Positions 1-6,517 of a stretch of DNA of 64,000 bases are shown piece by piece; position 1 is the first letter of the stretch; each line of letters starts with the position of its first letter. The notes beneath the pieces were generated by a model. It was not told the DNA's origin. It did no database searches and was given only the letters and a program-made list of their open reading frames with translations. This stretch comes from an uncultured Lactobacillus sp. (lineage in GTDB: Bacteria; Bacillota; Bacilli; Lactobacillales; Lactobacillaceae), in the NCBI RefSeq assembly GCF_947367125.1, contig NZ_CANBCQ010000007.1:1-64000 (forward strand), in the 5' to 3' direction. Both the position numbers and the translations under genes were made by a program.

Positions 1-93
1 CAGTTTGATCGATTTATAGAAATAATCTTTAAAAACAATATTTTCGTCTTTAACATCAAGCTCGAATTTAATACAATGATTAAGAGAGGACAT
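1..93 (-). CDS. Transposase N-terminus, ISL3-like (partial, runs off the left edge)
   Basis: Only the first 31 codons are in the window. The peptide starts MSSLNHCIKFELDVKDENI and continues to the edge. A short polar start followed by a D-x-K-D-x-N-I-x-F stretch is typical, as I remember the family, of ISL3-family transposases in lactobacilli. An AGGTGA ribosome site lies 6 bases before the ATG. The family call rests on N-terminal resemblance alone, because the DDE catalytic core lies outside the window. Confidence 0.5.
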   Translation of the reverse strand, partial: MSSLNHCIKFELDVKDENIVFKDYFYKSIKL

Positions 94-141
94 AGAAATC
101 ACCTTTATTTATAAGAATTTGTGTGGAAACGATTTTTATTG

Positions 142-166
142 AAGAGGTCTATGTCCTCTTTTTTGC
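142..166. terminator. Stem-loop with T-run inside the IS end
   Basis: AAGAGG and CCTCTT pair around a 7-base loop and are followed by six T on the plus strand. It lies upstream of the transposase start, so it could protect the element from transcription entering from outside. Confidence 0.35.
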
Positions 167-176
167 AATAAAAAAT

Positions 177-215
177 CCTGTTAACAGCTTATCATATAGA
201 TAAGTCATCAACAGG
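177..215 (-). terminator. Nested stem-loop near the IS tip, T-run on the minus strand
   Basis: An outer CCTGTT/AACAGG stem encloses an inner CTTATC/GATAAG stem. On the minus strand it is followed by ATTTTTT. It could stop transcripts coming from the regulator remnant next door before they enter the transposase. Confidence 0.4.
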
Positions 216-256
216 AAAAATTATAGAGCCAAAAAATGGTGAGAGTTCAAGTCTCA

Positions 257-633
257 TCATTTTTCTTTTTGCGCTTGTCTTTTTAAAATATCACCAATTA
301 CGTCTTGCAAAGTAATTTGACTCATTTTAGTCAAAGCTGCTAATTCGATTTCATTATAAAAATCGTTAAGAGTATTTTGAATATTGCCGCCTACAATACA
401 CTGCGGATTGGTTTTAGGATCAACATGAAGCAGTGCATGATCCATATTGATTGCCTGGTAGACCTCTAGTAAAGAAATATCTTTAGAATCTTTCGCTAAA
501 ATAGGGGTGCGGCGCCTTTGCGTGTTTCAATTAACCCGGCTTTTCTTAAGTCTGACATTAATTGTCTAACTACACTGGGGCTAGAACCGATGCTTGCTGC
601 AATTGCTTTACTAGATAGATCATTATTTTTCAT
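257..633 (-). pseudogene. Rrf2-family transcriptional regulator, truncated and frameshifted
   Basis: Two reading frames together give most of an Rrf2 regulator. The upstream piece (MKNNDLSSKAIAASIG, then SSPSVVRQLMSDLRKAGLI) is the recognition half of the winged helix. It stops at a TAG after GAAPLF. The next frame continues with PILAKDSKDISLLEVYQAI and then the LLHVDPKTNPQC segment typical of lactobacillar Rrf2 proteins, ending in KRQAQKEK. The shift falls in a G/C-rich stretch near 505. About 20 residues that normally precede the DLSS segment are missing, so the gene is dead at both the 5' end and the middle. No cysteine triad for an Fe-S cluster is visible. The neighbouring IS end suggests an accessory locus in decay. 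Confidence 0.75.
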
Positions 634-650
634 TAAACTTTAGATAAAGA

Positions 651-683
651 AAAGGGCTCACTACAATGTGTAATGAGTCCTTT
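651..683. terminator. Bidirectional terminator after the histidine-rich gene
   Basis: AAAGGGCTCA pairs with TGAGTCCTTT (one G-T pair) and has T-rich flanks on both sides. It sits directly after the stop codon of the minus-strand gene that ends at 686. Confidence 0.6.
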
Positions 684-685
684 CT

Positions 686-1201
686 TTATTTTCTTAACTT
701 GTGCACTTTATGGGCTAGAACCATTTCTTTATTGCGATCTTCATAGATCATATCCTTGATGTAATTCCATGGGATTAACAAAGGCGTTTTGCTATTTTTA
801 CGGAAAATGAAGTCTGCGTGTCGTCTTTCCAAGTGACGCAAATATCTTTTAGCATTTTGAATCTTAGTATGGTGTTCCAAATGCAATCGTGGTTCGAAAT
901 CGACGATTTTGTGTTCAGCGTTGAAAATAGGTCTAACTTTATGGTGCCAGTTCTCAGCACTAGAGATATGATCGCTGACCTTTTTTCCGGCTTCTACGAT
1001 ATTCTCTTTGGTTGCTGGACTTTTCTGATCCTTAAACTCCGCATGTGGATCTAGATAGTAGTTGCCCAAACCATCTTGACGATAAAGTCGTATTTTCTTG
1101 AATGTCTTATTTTTCTTGTCCATTCTTACTTCGATAACGTCACCATTTTTGTGATTCATTAAATACATGTGATGTTTTCTAGTGTAATTTGCACTTTTCA
1201 T
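686..1201 (-). CDS. Conserved-looking hypothetical protein, histidine-rich and basic
   Basis: I do not recognise this 171-residue protein. It has no signal peptide, no membrane segment and no cysteine. It carries 15 histidines and many lysines and arginines, so it is strongly basic and could bind nucleic acid or metal; that is inference. An acidic HAEFKDQKSPATKENI linker separates an N-terminal part rich in beta-type sequence from a helical, charged C-terminal part. The ATG was chosen because an AGAGGTG ribosome site lies 12 bases upstream; a GTG five codons earlier overlaps that site. A TGGTATAAT extended -10 precedes it and a hairpin follows it, so it looks like a complete single-gene unit. 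Confidence 0.6.
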   Translation of the reverse strand: MKSANYTRKHHMYLMNHKNGDVIEVRMDKKNKTFKKIRLYRQDGLGNYYLDPHAEFKDQKSPATKENIVEAGKKVSDHISSAENWHHKVRPIFNAEHKIVDFEPRLHLEHHTKIQNAKRYLRHLERRHADFIFRKNSKTPLLIPWNYIKDMIYEDRNKEMVLAHKVHKLRK

Positions 1202-1242
1202 GATCAGAAATCTCACCTCTACATTAATTATTCTGAAACGAT

Positions 1243-1251
1243 ATTATACCA
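1243..1251 (-). promoter_or_regulatory. Extended -10 promoter of the histidine-rich gene
   Basis: On the minus strand TGGTATAAT, an ideal extended -10, lies about 40 bases before the start codon. No good -35 is seen at 17 bases. Confidence 0.5.
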
Positions 1252-1506
1252 GTATTTTAACTATATTTTTAATTTAATGGTATAAAAGTTGCTATTTTTT
1301 AGGAAATTAGACGAAAGGATGTAGCGTTTGGTTGTTATTTTCTATACGCCAGCATAATAAAAGGTATTCTCCTTTTTACAGCTGAAGACTATTATGTAAT
1401 CACTAACTTATAATAAAATCGTTTAAAGCCGGGAGAAAAGGTGTTACGCTTAAGTAGGACGAGGTTATAGAATAATTATTTTAAAGTAATTAATTGTATA
1501 CAAAAA

Positions 1507-1536
1507 CATGCTTAGCTTCGGAAAAAGCTAAGCATG
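1507..1536. repeat. Perfect 12-bp inverted repeat
   Basis: CATGCTTAGCTT and AAGCTAAGCATG are exact complements separated by six bases. It lies 16 bases before a terminator hairpin, so in RNA the two would form tandem stem-loops. Confidence 0.7.
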
Positions 1537-1552
1537 ATGTCCCATAATATGA

Positions 1553-1588
1553 GTCGCTTGCAATTTATCTTGCAAGCGGCTTTTATTT
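1553..1588 (+). terminator. Strong intrinsic terminator with no upstream gene
   Basis: GTCGCTTGCAA pairs with TTGCAAGCGGC (one G-T pair, six-base loop) and is followed by TTTTATTTT. No coding gene ends upstream on this strand, so it may end a small noncoding transcript. Confidence 0.6.
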
Positions 1589-1740
1589 TAGAAAAAAATA
1601 ATAAATATTGCAAGAGTATTGATTTCTGTCTTTGTATAGAAAATAAAATTTATTTATTTTTAATTAAATACCCTTAAATTAATCGTGCGGTTTATTAACC
1701 GTATAGATAATTTTGGTACTCTTTTCAAACAATTTCTTTC

Positions 1741-1869
1741 ATGGCAAAATATGACTTAGAAAAACAAAAAAGAAAAATCTTGCTGCAGAAAAGGGTTGTT
1801 GTGTTCGATAAGTACTGCAATTGGAGGATAGTCAGTTACTTAGACCTATTCGTAGAAGATGATAAATAA
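1741..1869 (+). CDS. Possible 42-residue small protein
   Basis: The ORF starts MAKYDLEKQKRKILLQKR and ends in an acidic EDDK tail. It is charged, with a basic first half and a hydrophobic VSYLDLFV patch near the end. No Shine-Dalgarno site precedes the ATG, which counts against it. A terminator hairpin follows the stop immediately, which counts for it. It may be a real small gene, or the end of a degraded one. No function can be assigned. Confidence 0.25.
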   Translation: MAKYDLEKQKRKILLQKRVVVFDKYCNWRIVSYLDLFVEDDK

Positions 1870-1903
1870 AGCTGCTCGATATTTGTTCGAGGAGCTTTTT
1901 GTT
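1868..1903 (+). terminator. Intrinsic terminator before the small-gene pair
   Basis: AAAGCTGCTCGA pairs with TCGAGGAGCTTT with one central mismatch, and TTTTTGTTTT spans the end of the stem. It isolates the small ORF upstream from the pair of genes downstream. Confidence 0.6.
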
Positions 1904-1941
1904 TTACCATAGAAATGAATCAAGTTAGGAAAGTGAATGCA

Positions 1942-2277
1942 ATGGAAATATTTTACGAACGGGGATGCAAGCTTTTTTTCAAAAAGCATAAGAATGAACA
2001 AAAGCTAATTAAGAAGTTGATTGAACAAGCGATTGTCAAAGAGTTGGCAACAGGCATGAGCAAGGTGAAGGTGGCAGCACCAACGCGGATTGAAGGAAAG
2101 GCGATTTATGAATTTCGTTTAAATTTGAAAACAGCTGGTTCAGCGCGGATTGCTTTTGCGGTAAAGAACGAGCAAGTACTGGTTCTTTTGATTACTTCGA
2201 ATTTGCAAAAGGATAGCTTTAGCCGCGAACTAGAAACTAGCTTGAAAGGAAGCAATTATGCGTTTAATTCCCGTTAA
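1942..2277 (+). CDS. RelE/HigB-like small protein (possible toxin-type fold)
   Basis: This 111-residue protein is not confidently recognised. Its second half, AIYEFRLNLKTAGSARIAF followed by VLVLLITSNLQKDS, has the spacing of RelE/HigB-like ribonuclease toxins: a beta strand with a Y-E-x-R-type motif, then R-I-x-F, then a hydrophobic strand. The first half is a lysine-rich helical pair, as in those toxins. The start was set at the second ATG because AGGAAAG lies 8 bases upstream; an earlier ATG at 1915 has no ribosome site. The gene overlaps the next by 20 bases, so the two are translated together. The partner does not look like a normal helix-turn-helix antitoxin, so a toxin-antitoxin role is only a hypothesis. 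Confidence 0.5.
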   Translation: MEIFYERGCKLFFKKHKNEQKLIKKLIEQAIVKELATGMSKVKVAAPTRIEGKAIYEFRLNLKTAGSARIAFAVKNEQVLVLLITSNLQKDSFSRELETSLKGSNYAFNSR

Positions 2278-2533
2278 ACAAGCTGAGACTTTACTTAAAA
2301 AGATCTGCAGTAATAAGAGTAAATATATAGAAATCAAGTTGTTAACCGCCAAAAAAGATCGGGCAATAAGTGTGAAAAGTGATGGCTTAAAACTGATTTT
2401 AATTGAAGCTGGCTATCTGCATTTTACTAAGGAATATGAATTAGCTGATACCGCTACTTGCCGTCATGCTGTTTTAGCTGCTTTCAAAAAAGAATTTCCG
2501 CGCAGTAGTCGTGCGTATTTAATCGCTAAATAG
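2258..2533 (+). CDS. Hypothetical 91-residue protein, partner of the RelE-like gene
   Basis: I do not recognise this protein. It is basic and predicted mixed alpha/beta, with no signal peptide or membrane segment. It begins inside the previous gene, behind a GAAAGGAAG ribosome site, which is the layout of a tightly coupled two-gene unit. Its C-terminal part ([20 protein letters not shown]) is helical and basic, and may bind nucleic acid or the partner protein. In toxin-antitoxin pairs of the HigBA type the second gene is the antitoxin. No Xre-type helix-turn-helix is visible here, so that reading is weak. Confidence 0.5.
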   Translation: MRLIPVKQAETLLKKICSNKSKYIEIKLLTAKKDRAISVKSDGLKLILIEAGYLHFTKEYELADTATCRHAVLAAFKKEFPRSSRAYLIAK

Positions 2534-2588
2534 TATACTTTTCAGTAAAGAAAACGATTTAGTACAAGTCAGAAAGGAAGTCTTTTCA

Positions 2589-3824
2589 TTGAAATATGCA
2601 GAAAAGTCACCCGCATTGTGGAATGCCATTCATCACGAAGAAGAGCGCCAACAAAACACGATTGAATTAATTGCTTCTGAAAATATTGTTTCTGATGCAG
2701 TTCGTGAAGCTCAAGGTTCAGTTTTAACTAACAAATATGCCGAGGGCTATCCCGGTCGACGCTATTATGGCGGTTGTCAATACATTGATCAAGTTGAACA
2801 ACTTGCTATTGATTATGCTAAAAAATTATTCAATGCTAAATTTGCTAATGTTCAACCCCACTCTGGTTCACAAGCAAATATGGCTGTTTATCAAGCTTTG
2901 CTGAAGCCAGGCGATGTAATCCTTGGCATGGGCATGGATGCTGGCGGTCATTTAACTCACGGTGCCAAAGTAAACTTCAGTGGTAAAGAATATAGATCTT
3001 ATAGTTACGGCTTAAATGTTGAAACTGAAGAGCTTGATTTTGATGCTATTCGTCAGATCGCCTTAGATGTTCATCCCCAATTGATCGTTGCTGGTGCTTC
3101 TGCATACAGCCGAATTATTGATTGGCAAAAATTCCGTGAAATTGCCGATGAAGTTGGCGCCTATTTAATGGTTGATATGGCCCATATTGCTGGTTTGGTA
3201 GCAACTGGCCAACACCCTAGTCCTATTCCAGTAGCTGATGTAGTGACGACTACTACGCATAAGACCTTGCGTGGTCCTCGCGGCGGCATGATTTTATCTA
3301 ATAGTTTAGAAATTGGTAAAAAGATTAATTCAGCTTTGTTTCCAGGTATTCAAGGTGGTCCTTTAGAACACGTGATTGCTGGAAAAGCGCAAGCTTTTTA
3401 TGAAGACTTACAGCCACAATTTACCGATTATATTAAACAAGTAATCAAAAACGCTAAGATAATGGCAGAAACTTTTGCTAAGTCTGACAATATTCGTGTA
3501 GTTTCTGGTGGTACTGATAATCACTTAATGATTATTGATATTACAGATACTGGGTTAACGGGTAAAGATGCACAAAACTTGCTTGATTCAGTTCATATTA
3601 CAACCAATAAAGAATCAATCCCTGGTGATCAGCGCAGTCCTTTTGTAACTAGTGGTTTAAGAATTGGTACACCAGCAATTACTAGCCGCGGTTTTGATGA
3701 AGAAGACGCAAAAAAGACTGCTGAAATGATTATCGAAATTTTGTCTGATCCAGAAAATCCCGCAACGATTAATCATGTTAAAGAAGAAGTACAAACTTTA
3801 ACTCAAAAACATCCGATTGAATAA
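2589..3824 (+). CDS. glyA: Serine hydroxymethyltransferase
   Basis: This is a full-length PLP enzyme (411 residues) that converts serine and tetrahydrofolate to glycine and 5,10-methylene-THF. It feeds glycine to protein synthesis and one-carbon units to purine and thymidylate synthesis in the cytosol. The PLP-binding lysine is K225 in [14 protein letters not shown]196 and H199 in VDMAHIAG contact the cofactor, and [15 protein letters not shown] (48-62) is the family signature. The start is TTG, supported by AGAAAGGAAG upstream and by homology from the first residues. It is a single-gene unit ended by a strong hairpin. Confidence 0.97.
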   Translation: MKYAEKSPALWNAIHHEEERQQNTIELIASENIVSDAVREAQGSVLTNKYAEGYPGRRYYGGCQYIDQVEQLAIDYAKKLFNAKFANVQPHSGSQANMAVYQALLKPGDVILGMGMDAGGHLTHGAKVNFSGKEYRSYSYGLNVETEELDFDAIRQIALDVHPQLIVAGASAYSRIIDWQKFREIADEVGAYLMVDMAHIAGLVATGQHPSPIPVADVVTTTTHKTLRGPRGGMILSNSLEIGKKINSALFPGIQGGPLEHVIAGKAQAFYEDLQPQFTDYIKQVIKNAKIMAETFAKSDNIRVVSGGTDNHLMIIDITDTGLTGKDAQNLLDSVHITTNKESIPGDQRSPFVTSGLRIGTPAITSRGFDEEDAKKTAEMIIEILSDPENPATINHVKEEVQTLTQKHPIE

Positions 3825-3841
3825 TTTTATAGGTAAAATTT

Positions 3842-3873
3842 GCCGCTCTGGTTCTCAGCTAGGGCGGCTTTTG
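3842..3873 (+). terminator. glyA terminator
   Basis: GCCGCTCT pairs with AGGGCGGC (one G-T pair) around an 11-base loop and runs into TTTTGTT. Confidence 0.8.
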
Positions 3874-3880
3874 TTATAAT
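3872..3880 (+). promoter_or_regulatory. Extended -10 promoter of the permease gene
   Basis: TGTTATAAT, overlapping the tail of the glyA terminator, is an extended -10 about 55 bases before the TTG start. No clear -35 is present. Confidence 0.4.
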
Positions 3881-3932
3881 CTAAAGTTAAAAATATTGGA
3901 GTTAATAATTAGAATGAAGGAAATGTGATTAT

Positions 3933-5525
3933 TTGGAGAAATTAAAAAGACATAAAATAGGATTGTTTTCAGCGATTATGCTAGCCTTGAATTCTTTGAT
4001 TGGTTCAGGCTGGCTCTTTGGCTCAGGTTCGGCAGCTAAAATAGCAGGACCCGCCGCAATTTTATCATGGATTTTGGGGGCAGTAATTATTATTGCTATT
4101 GCTTTAACCTATGTAGAATTAGGGGCAATGTTTCCTGAAAGTGGTGGGATGAGTCGGTATGCTCAGTATAGCCATGGACCTTTGCTTGGCTTTGTAGCTG
4201 CCTGGGCTAATTGGATTTCATTAGTTACTTTAGTGCCAATGGAAGCTGTAGCTGCAGTTCAATATATGAGTTCTTGGCCATGGAGTTGGGCTAATTGGAC
4301 TAAAAATTTCATCAAAGATGGCAATATTACCTTTGCTGGTCTGGGGGTAGTCATTATTTTTATGTTAATTTTTACGATGATCAATTTTTGGTCAGTTAAA
4401 ATTATGACCCACTTTACCAATTTAATTTCGATTTTTAAGATTTTATTGCCTACATTAACGATTGTGATTTTAATTGCTTCAGGTTTTCATGGGCAAAACT
4501 TTGGCAGCAATTTGCATGACTTTATGCCTTATGGCAGCCGTTCAATCTTTGAAGCAACTTCAGTTTCAGGAATTATCATGTCATATGATGCCTTTCAAAC
4601 GGTCATCAATATGGGTGGAGAACTAAAAAATCCGCGTAAGAATATTATTCGTGGAGTGCTAATTTCCATGTTAATTACTGCAGCTATTTATATCATGCTT
4701 CAGGTGACTTTTATTGGTGCCGTTGAGCCAAGTACATTAGCCAAAGTGGGTTGGCATGGGATTGATTTCACTTCACCGTTTGCGGATTTGGCAATTATTT
4801 TAGGAATCAATTGGTTAGTGATTTTGCTGTATTTGGATGCTTTTGTTTCACCATTTGGAACAGGAGTCGCTTTTGTGGCAACTGCGTCAAGAGCTTTAGC
4901 TGCAATGACTCACACGCGTCATTTACCAAAATGGTTGGGTCGTTTAAATCAAAAATATTTAATTCCGCGTTATGCGATGATCGCCGACTTTATTTTAGCG
5001 GTTATTTTAGTAAGTTTATTTAGAAACTGGAATTTATTGGCAACAGTTATTACGACTTCAACTTTAATTGCGTATTTAACTGGTCCAGTAACGGTAATGA
5101 CCTTAAGAAAGAAAAGGCCAGACCTTGATCGACCATTTAAGCCAAATTATATGAAATGGCTTGCTCCAGTTGCATTTGTGATGACTAGTTTAGCTATTTA
5201 TTGGTCAATGTGGCCAACTACGATTCAAGTAATTATCGTAATTGCGTTGGGCTTACCAATTTACTTTTATTATGAAATCCACTACCAGCATTCTAACTTG
5301 AAAGAGCAACTGCATAGTAGCTGGTGGATGCTGGGGTATTTGATCTTTATGTCAATCATGTCCTTTATTGGTAGTAGTGGCTTTGGTGGACAAGATTGGA
5401 TTAAGTACCCGCTAGATTTTGTAGTTATTATCATTATTTCCCTTGGCTTTTATTATTGGGGCATTAAAACATGCTTAAAGAAGATTGATCCTTATGCTGA
5501 AAAGATTGCCCAAAATAAGGAATAG
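3933..5525 (+). CDS. APC-family amino acid permease
   Basis: A 530-residue integral membrane protein with about 12 to 14 hydrophobic segments. The first segment holds LNSLIGSGWLFGSG (residues 19-32), the unwound-helix G-S-G substrate motif of the APC superfamily. It imports an amino acid or exchanges it for a product. The substrate cannot be read from sequence, but the GMSRY segment in TM2-3 and the overall length fit the basic amino acid, glutamate or polyamine antiporter branch. The TTG start is the only one that preserves the cytoplasmic N-terminus before TM1, with GAAGG 12 bases upstream. It is a single gene, not linked to a decarboxylase that would reveal the substrate. Confidence 0.85.
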   Translation: MEKLKRHKIGLFSAIMLALNSLIGSGWLFGSGSAAKIAGPAAILSWILGAVIIIAIALTYVELGAMFPESGGMSRYAQYSHGPLLGFVAAWANWISLVTLVPMEAVAAVQYMSSWPWSWANWTKNFIKDGNITFAGLGVVIIFMLIFTMINFWSVKIMTHFTNLISIFKILLPTLTIVILIASGFHGQNFGSNLHDFMPYGSRSIFEATSVSGIIMSYDAFQTVINMGGELKNPRKNIIRGVLISMLITAAIYIMLQVTFIGAVEPSTLAKVGWHGIDFTSPFADLAIILGINWLVILLYLDAFVSPFGTGVAFVATASRALAAMTHTRHLPKWLGRLNQKYLIPRYAMIADFILAVILVSLFRNWNLLATVITTSTLIAYLTGPVTVMTLRKKRPDLDRPFKPNYMKWLAPVAFVMTSLAIYWSMWPTTIQVIIVIALGLPIYFYYEIHYQHSNLKEQLHSSWWMLGYLIFMSIMSFIGSSGFGGQDWIKYPLDFVVIIIISLGFYYWGIKTCLKKIDPYAEKIAQNKE

Positions 5526-5530
5526 GAAAA

Positions 5531-5569
5531 AAACTGTTGAGATCTTTTTTTGATTTCAACAGTTTTTTT
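5531..5569. terminator. Bidirectional terminator between convergent genes
   Basis: AAACTGTTGA pairs with TCAACAGTTT, with T-runs on both strands. It lies between the permease stop and the stop of the minus-strand phosphatase. Confidence 0.8.
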
Positions 5570-5570
5570 G

Positions 5571-6401
5571 CTAGTTATTCGTTTGATCAAGATATTTATT
5601 TAATACCCTAAAAACACCGTTATCATTGTTGCTTGGAGCGATAAATTTGGCTGCCTGCTTAACGATCTCCTGTCCGTTAGTCATCGCGTAGCTAAGACCA
5701 GCGAATTTTAACATTTCAAGATCGTTTTCACCATCACCAAAGGCAATTAATTCATTTTTGGGGATATTCAAATAAGCCAAAAATTCTTTTAGACCAGTTG
5801 CCTTATTTACGCCTGCAGGAATAATGTCCATGTAGTTCCAACCACTAGTTGTAACATGAATCTTTTCGGTGCTTCGACTGTTAAAGCCAGCTTCTAGTTC
5901 ATGACGGATTTTACTTGGATAATCTAATGTGAGCTTAGTGTATTGGTCGTCAGCAGGGATTTCATTAAAATCGCTAATTTCAACACTATTAGGATAAAAG
6001 TAATAATGCGACCGTTTATATTCTGCGGGCGTACTCTTTAGAAAATATGAATGCTTAATTCCGCTGATTAAAGTGTTTTGAACAGCACCCGGATAGTGCA
6101 AATGCAAATAATCGATTAGATTTAGAATACATTTTTTAGAAAAATTAGTTGTACGAATAATTTTGCCATTGCGCACTAAAACTGCGCCATTATCAGCGAC
6201 AAAGTCAATCGAATTAGCGAATTCACTGAAGTCGGCCGCTAATCGATCAGCTGGCCGGCCACTGGCAATAATAAATTGAACATCATTTTGGTGTAGACGG
6301 GTTAAAATTTTGTCAAACATTTGATGATCATATTGTTTTTCATCATTAACAAAAGTGCCATCGACATCAACAGCGACGGCTTTAAAGGGAAGAGTAGTCA
6401 T
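5571..6401 (-). CDS. Cof-type HAD-IIB sugar-phosphate phosphatase
   Basis: A soluble 276-residue HAD phosphatase. Motif I is D12-V-D14-G-T. The K in the NKATGL segment is motif III, and AFGDGENDLEML near the C-terminus is motif IV, so all catalytic residues are present. The insert between motifs II and III is the large IIB cap. Family members dephosphorylate sugar phosphates, pyridoxal phosphate or nucleotides; the substrate here is unknown. A GAGG site lies 7 bases before the ATG. It is divergent from the alpha-glucosidase and shares its control region, which contains cre-like sites, so a carbohydrate role is plausible. Confidence 0.88.
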   Translation of the reverse strand: MTTLPFKAVAVDVDGTFVNDEKQYDHQMFDKILTRLHQNDVQFIIASGRPADRLAADFSEFANSIDFVADNGAVLVRNGKIIRTTNFSKKCILNLIDYLHLHYPGAVQNTLISGIKHSYFLKSTPAEYKRSHYYFYPNSVEISDFNEIPADDQYTKLTLDYPSKIRHELEAGFNSRSTEKIHVTTSGWNYMDIIPAGVNKATGLKEFLAYLNIPKNELIAFGDGENDLEMLKFAGLSYAMTNGQEIVKQAAKFIAPSNNDNGVFRVLNKYLDQTNN

Positions 6402-6421
6402 CTAAATACCTCACTAAAAAT

Positions 6422-6435
6422 TGATACCGATAACA
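6422..6435. promoter_or_regulatory. Catabolite-responsive element (CcpA site)
   Basis: TGATACCGATAACA matches the classical cre consensus TGWNANCGNTNWCA at all 14 positions. It lies in the divergent control region, 20 bases from the phosphatase start and about 80 bases before the glucosidase start. Confidence 0.6.
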
Positions 6436-6448
6436 GTTTACCATTTCT

Positions 6449-6462
6449 TGCAAGTGCTTACA
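6449..6462. promoter_or_regulatory. Second, weaker cre-like site
   Basis: TGCAAGTGCTTACA matches the cre consensus except at two positions (C for W at 3, T for C at 7). It lies 13 bases after the first site and could be an auxiliary CcpA site or the operator of a LacI-type regulator. Confidence 0.35.
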
Positions 6463-6517
6463 TAAGTTATTTATCATGATTAGTAACAATGAATTTGAAA
6501 TTTACGAGGTAAAGAAA

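Larger units (their letters stand above)
1..230 (-). mobile_element. Right end of an insertion sequence (probable ISL3 family)
   Basis: The region holds a transposase start, its leader, and two stem-loops. Read on the minus strand, the outer boundary would begin GGCTCTATAATTTTTCC at position 230, and GGCTCT-like tips are common in ISL3 elements. The other inverted repeat and the target duplication cannot be tested because the left end is outside the window. The boundary is therefore a guess, while the presence of an IS is better supported. Confidence 0.45.
1252..1740. other. Gene-free, AT-rich stretch with several hairpins
   Basis: No ORF with a ribosome site was found on either strand. Visible structures are a small hairpin (AAAAGG/CCTTTT, 1359-1376) inside a CATAATA/TATTATG outer pairing (1353-1397), a perfect 12-bp stem at 1507-1536, an intrinsic terminator at 1553-1588, and a CGGTT/AACCG operator-sized repeat at 1688-1701. 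It could be decayed mobile DNA or encode a small RNA. I cannot decide from sequence. Confidence 0.5.

Noticed and set aside
64..230. CRISPR repeat at the left edge
   Set aside because: The inverted repeats are single, not regularly repeated; there are no spacers or cas genes anywhere in the window.
6476..6517. Fourteen-residue N-terminal extension of the glucosidase
   Set aside because: No ribosome site before the first ATG, and GH13_31 proteins start at the W-W-K-K-x-V segment, which has a good site.
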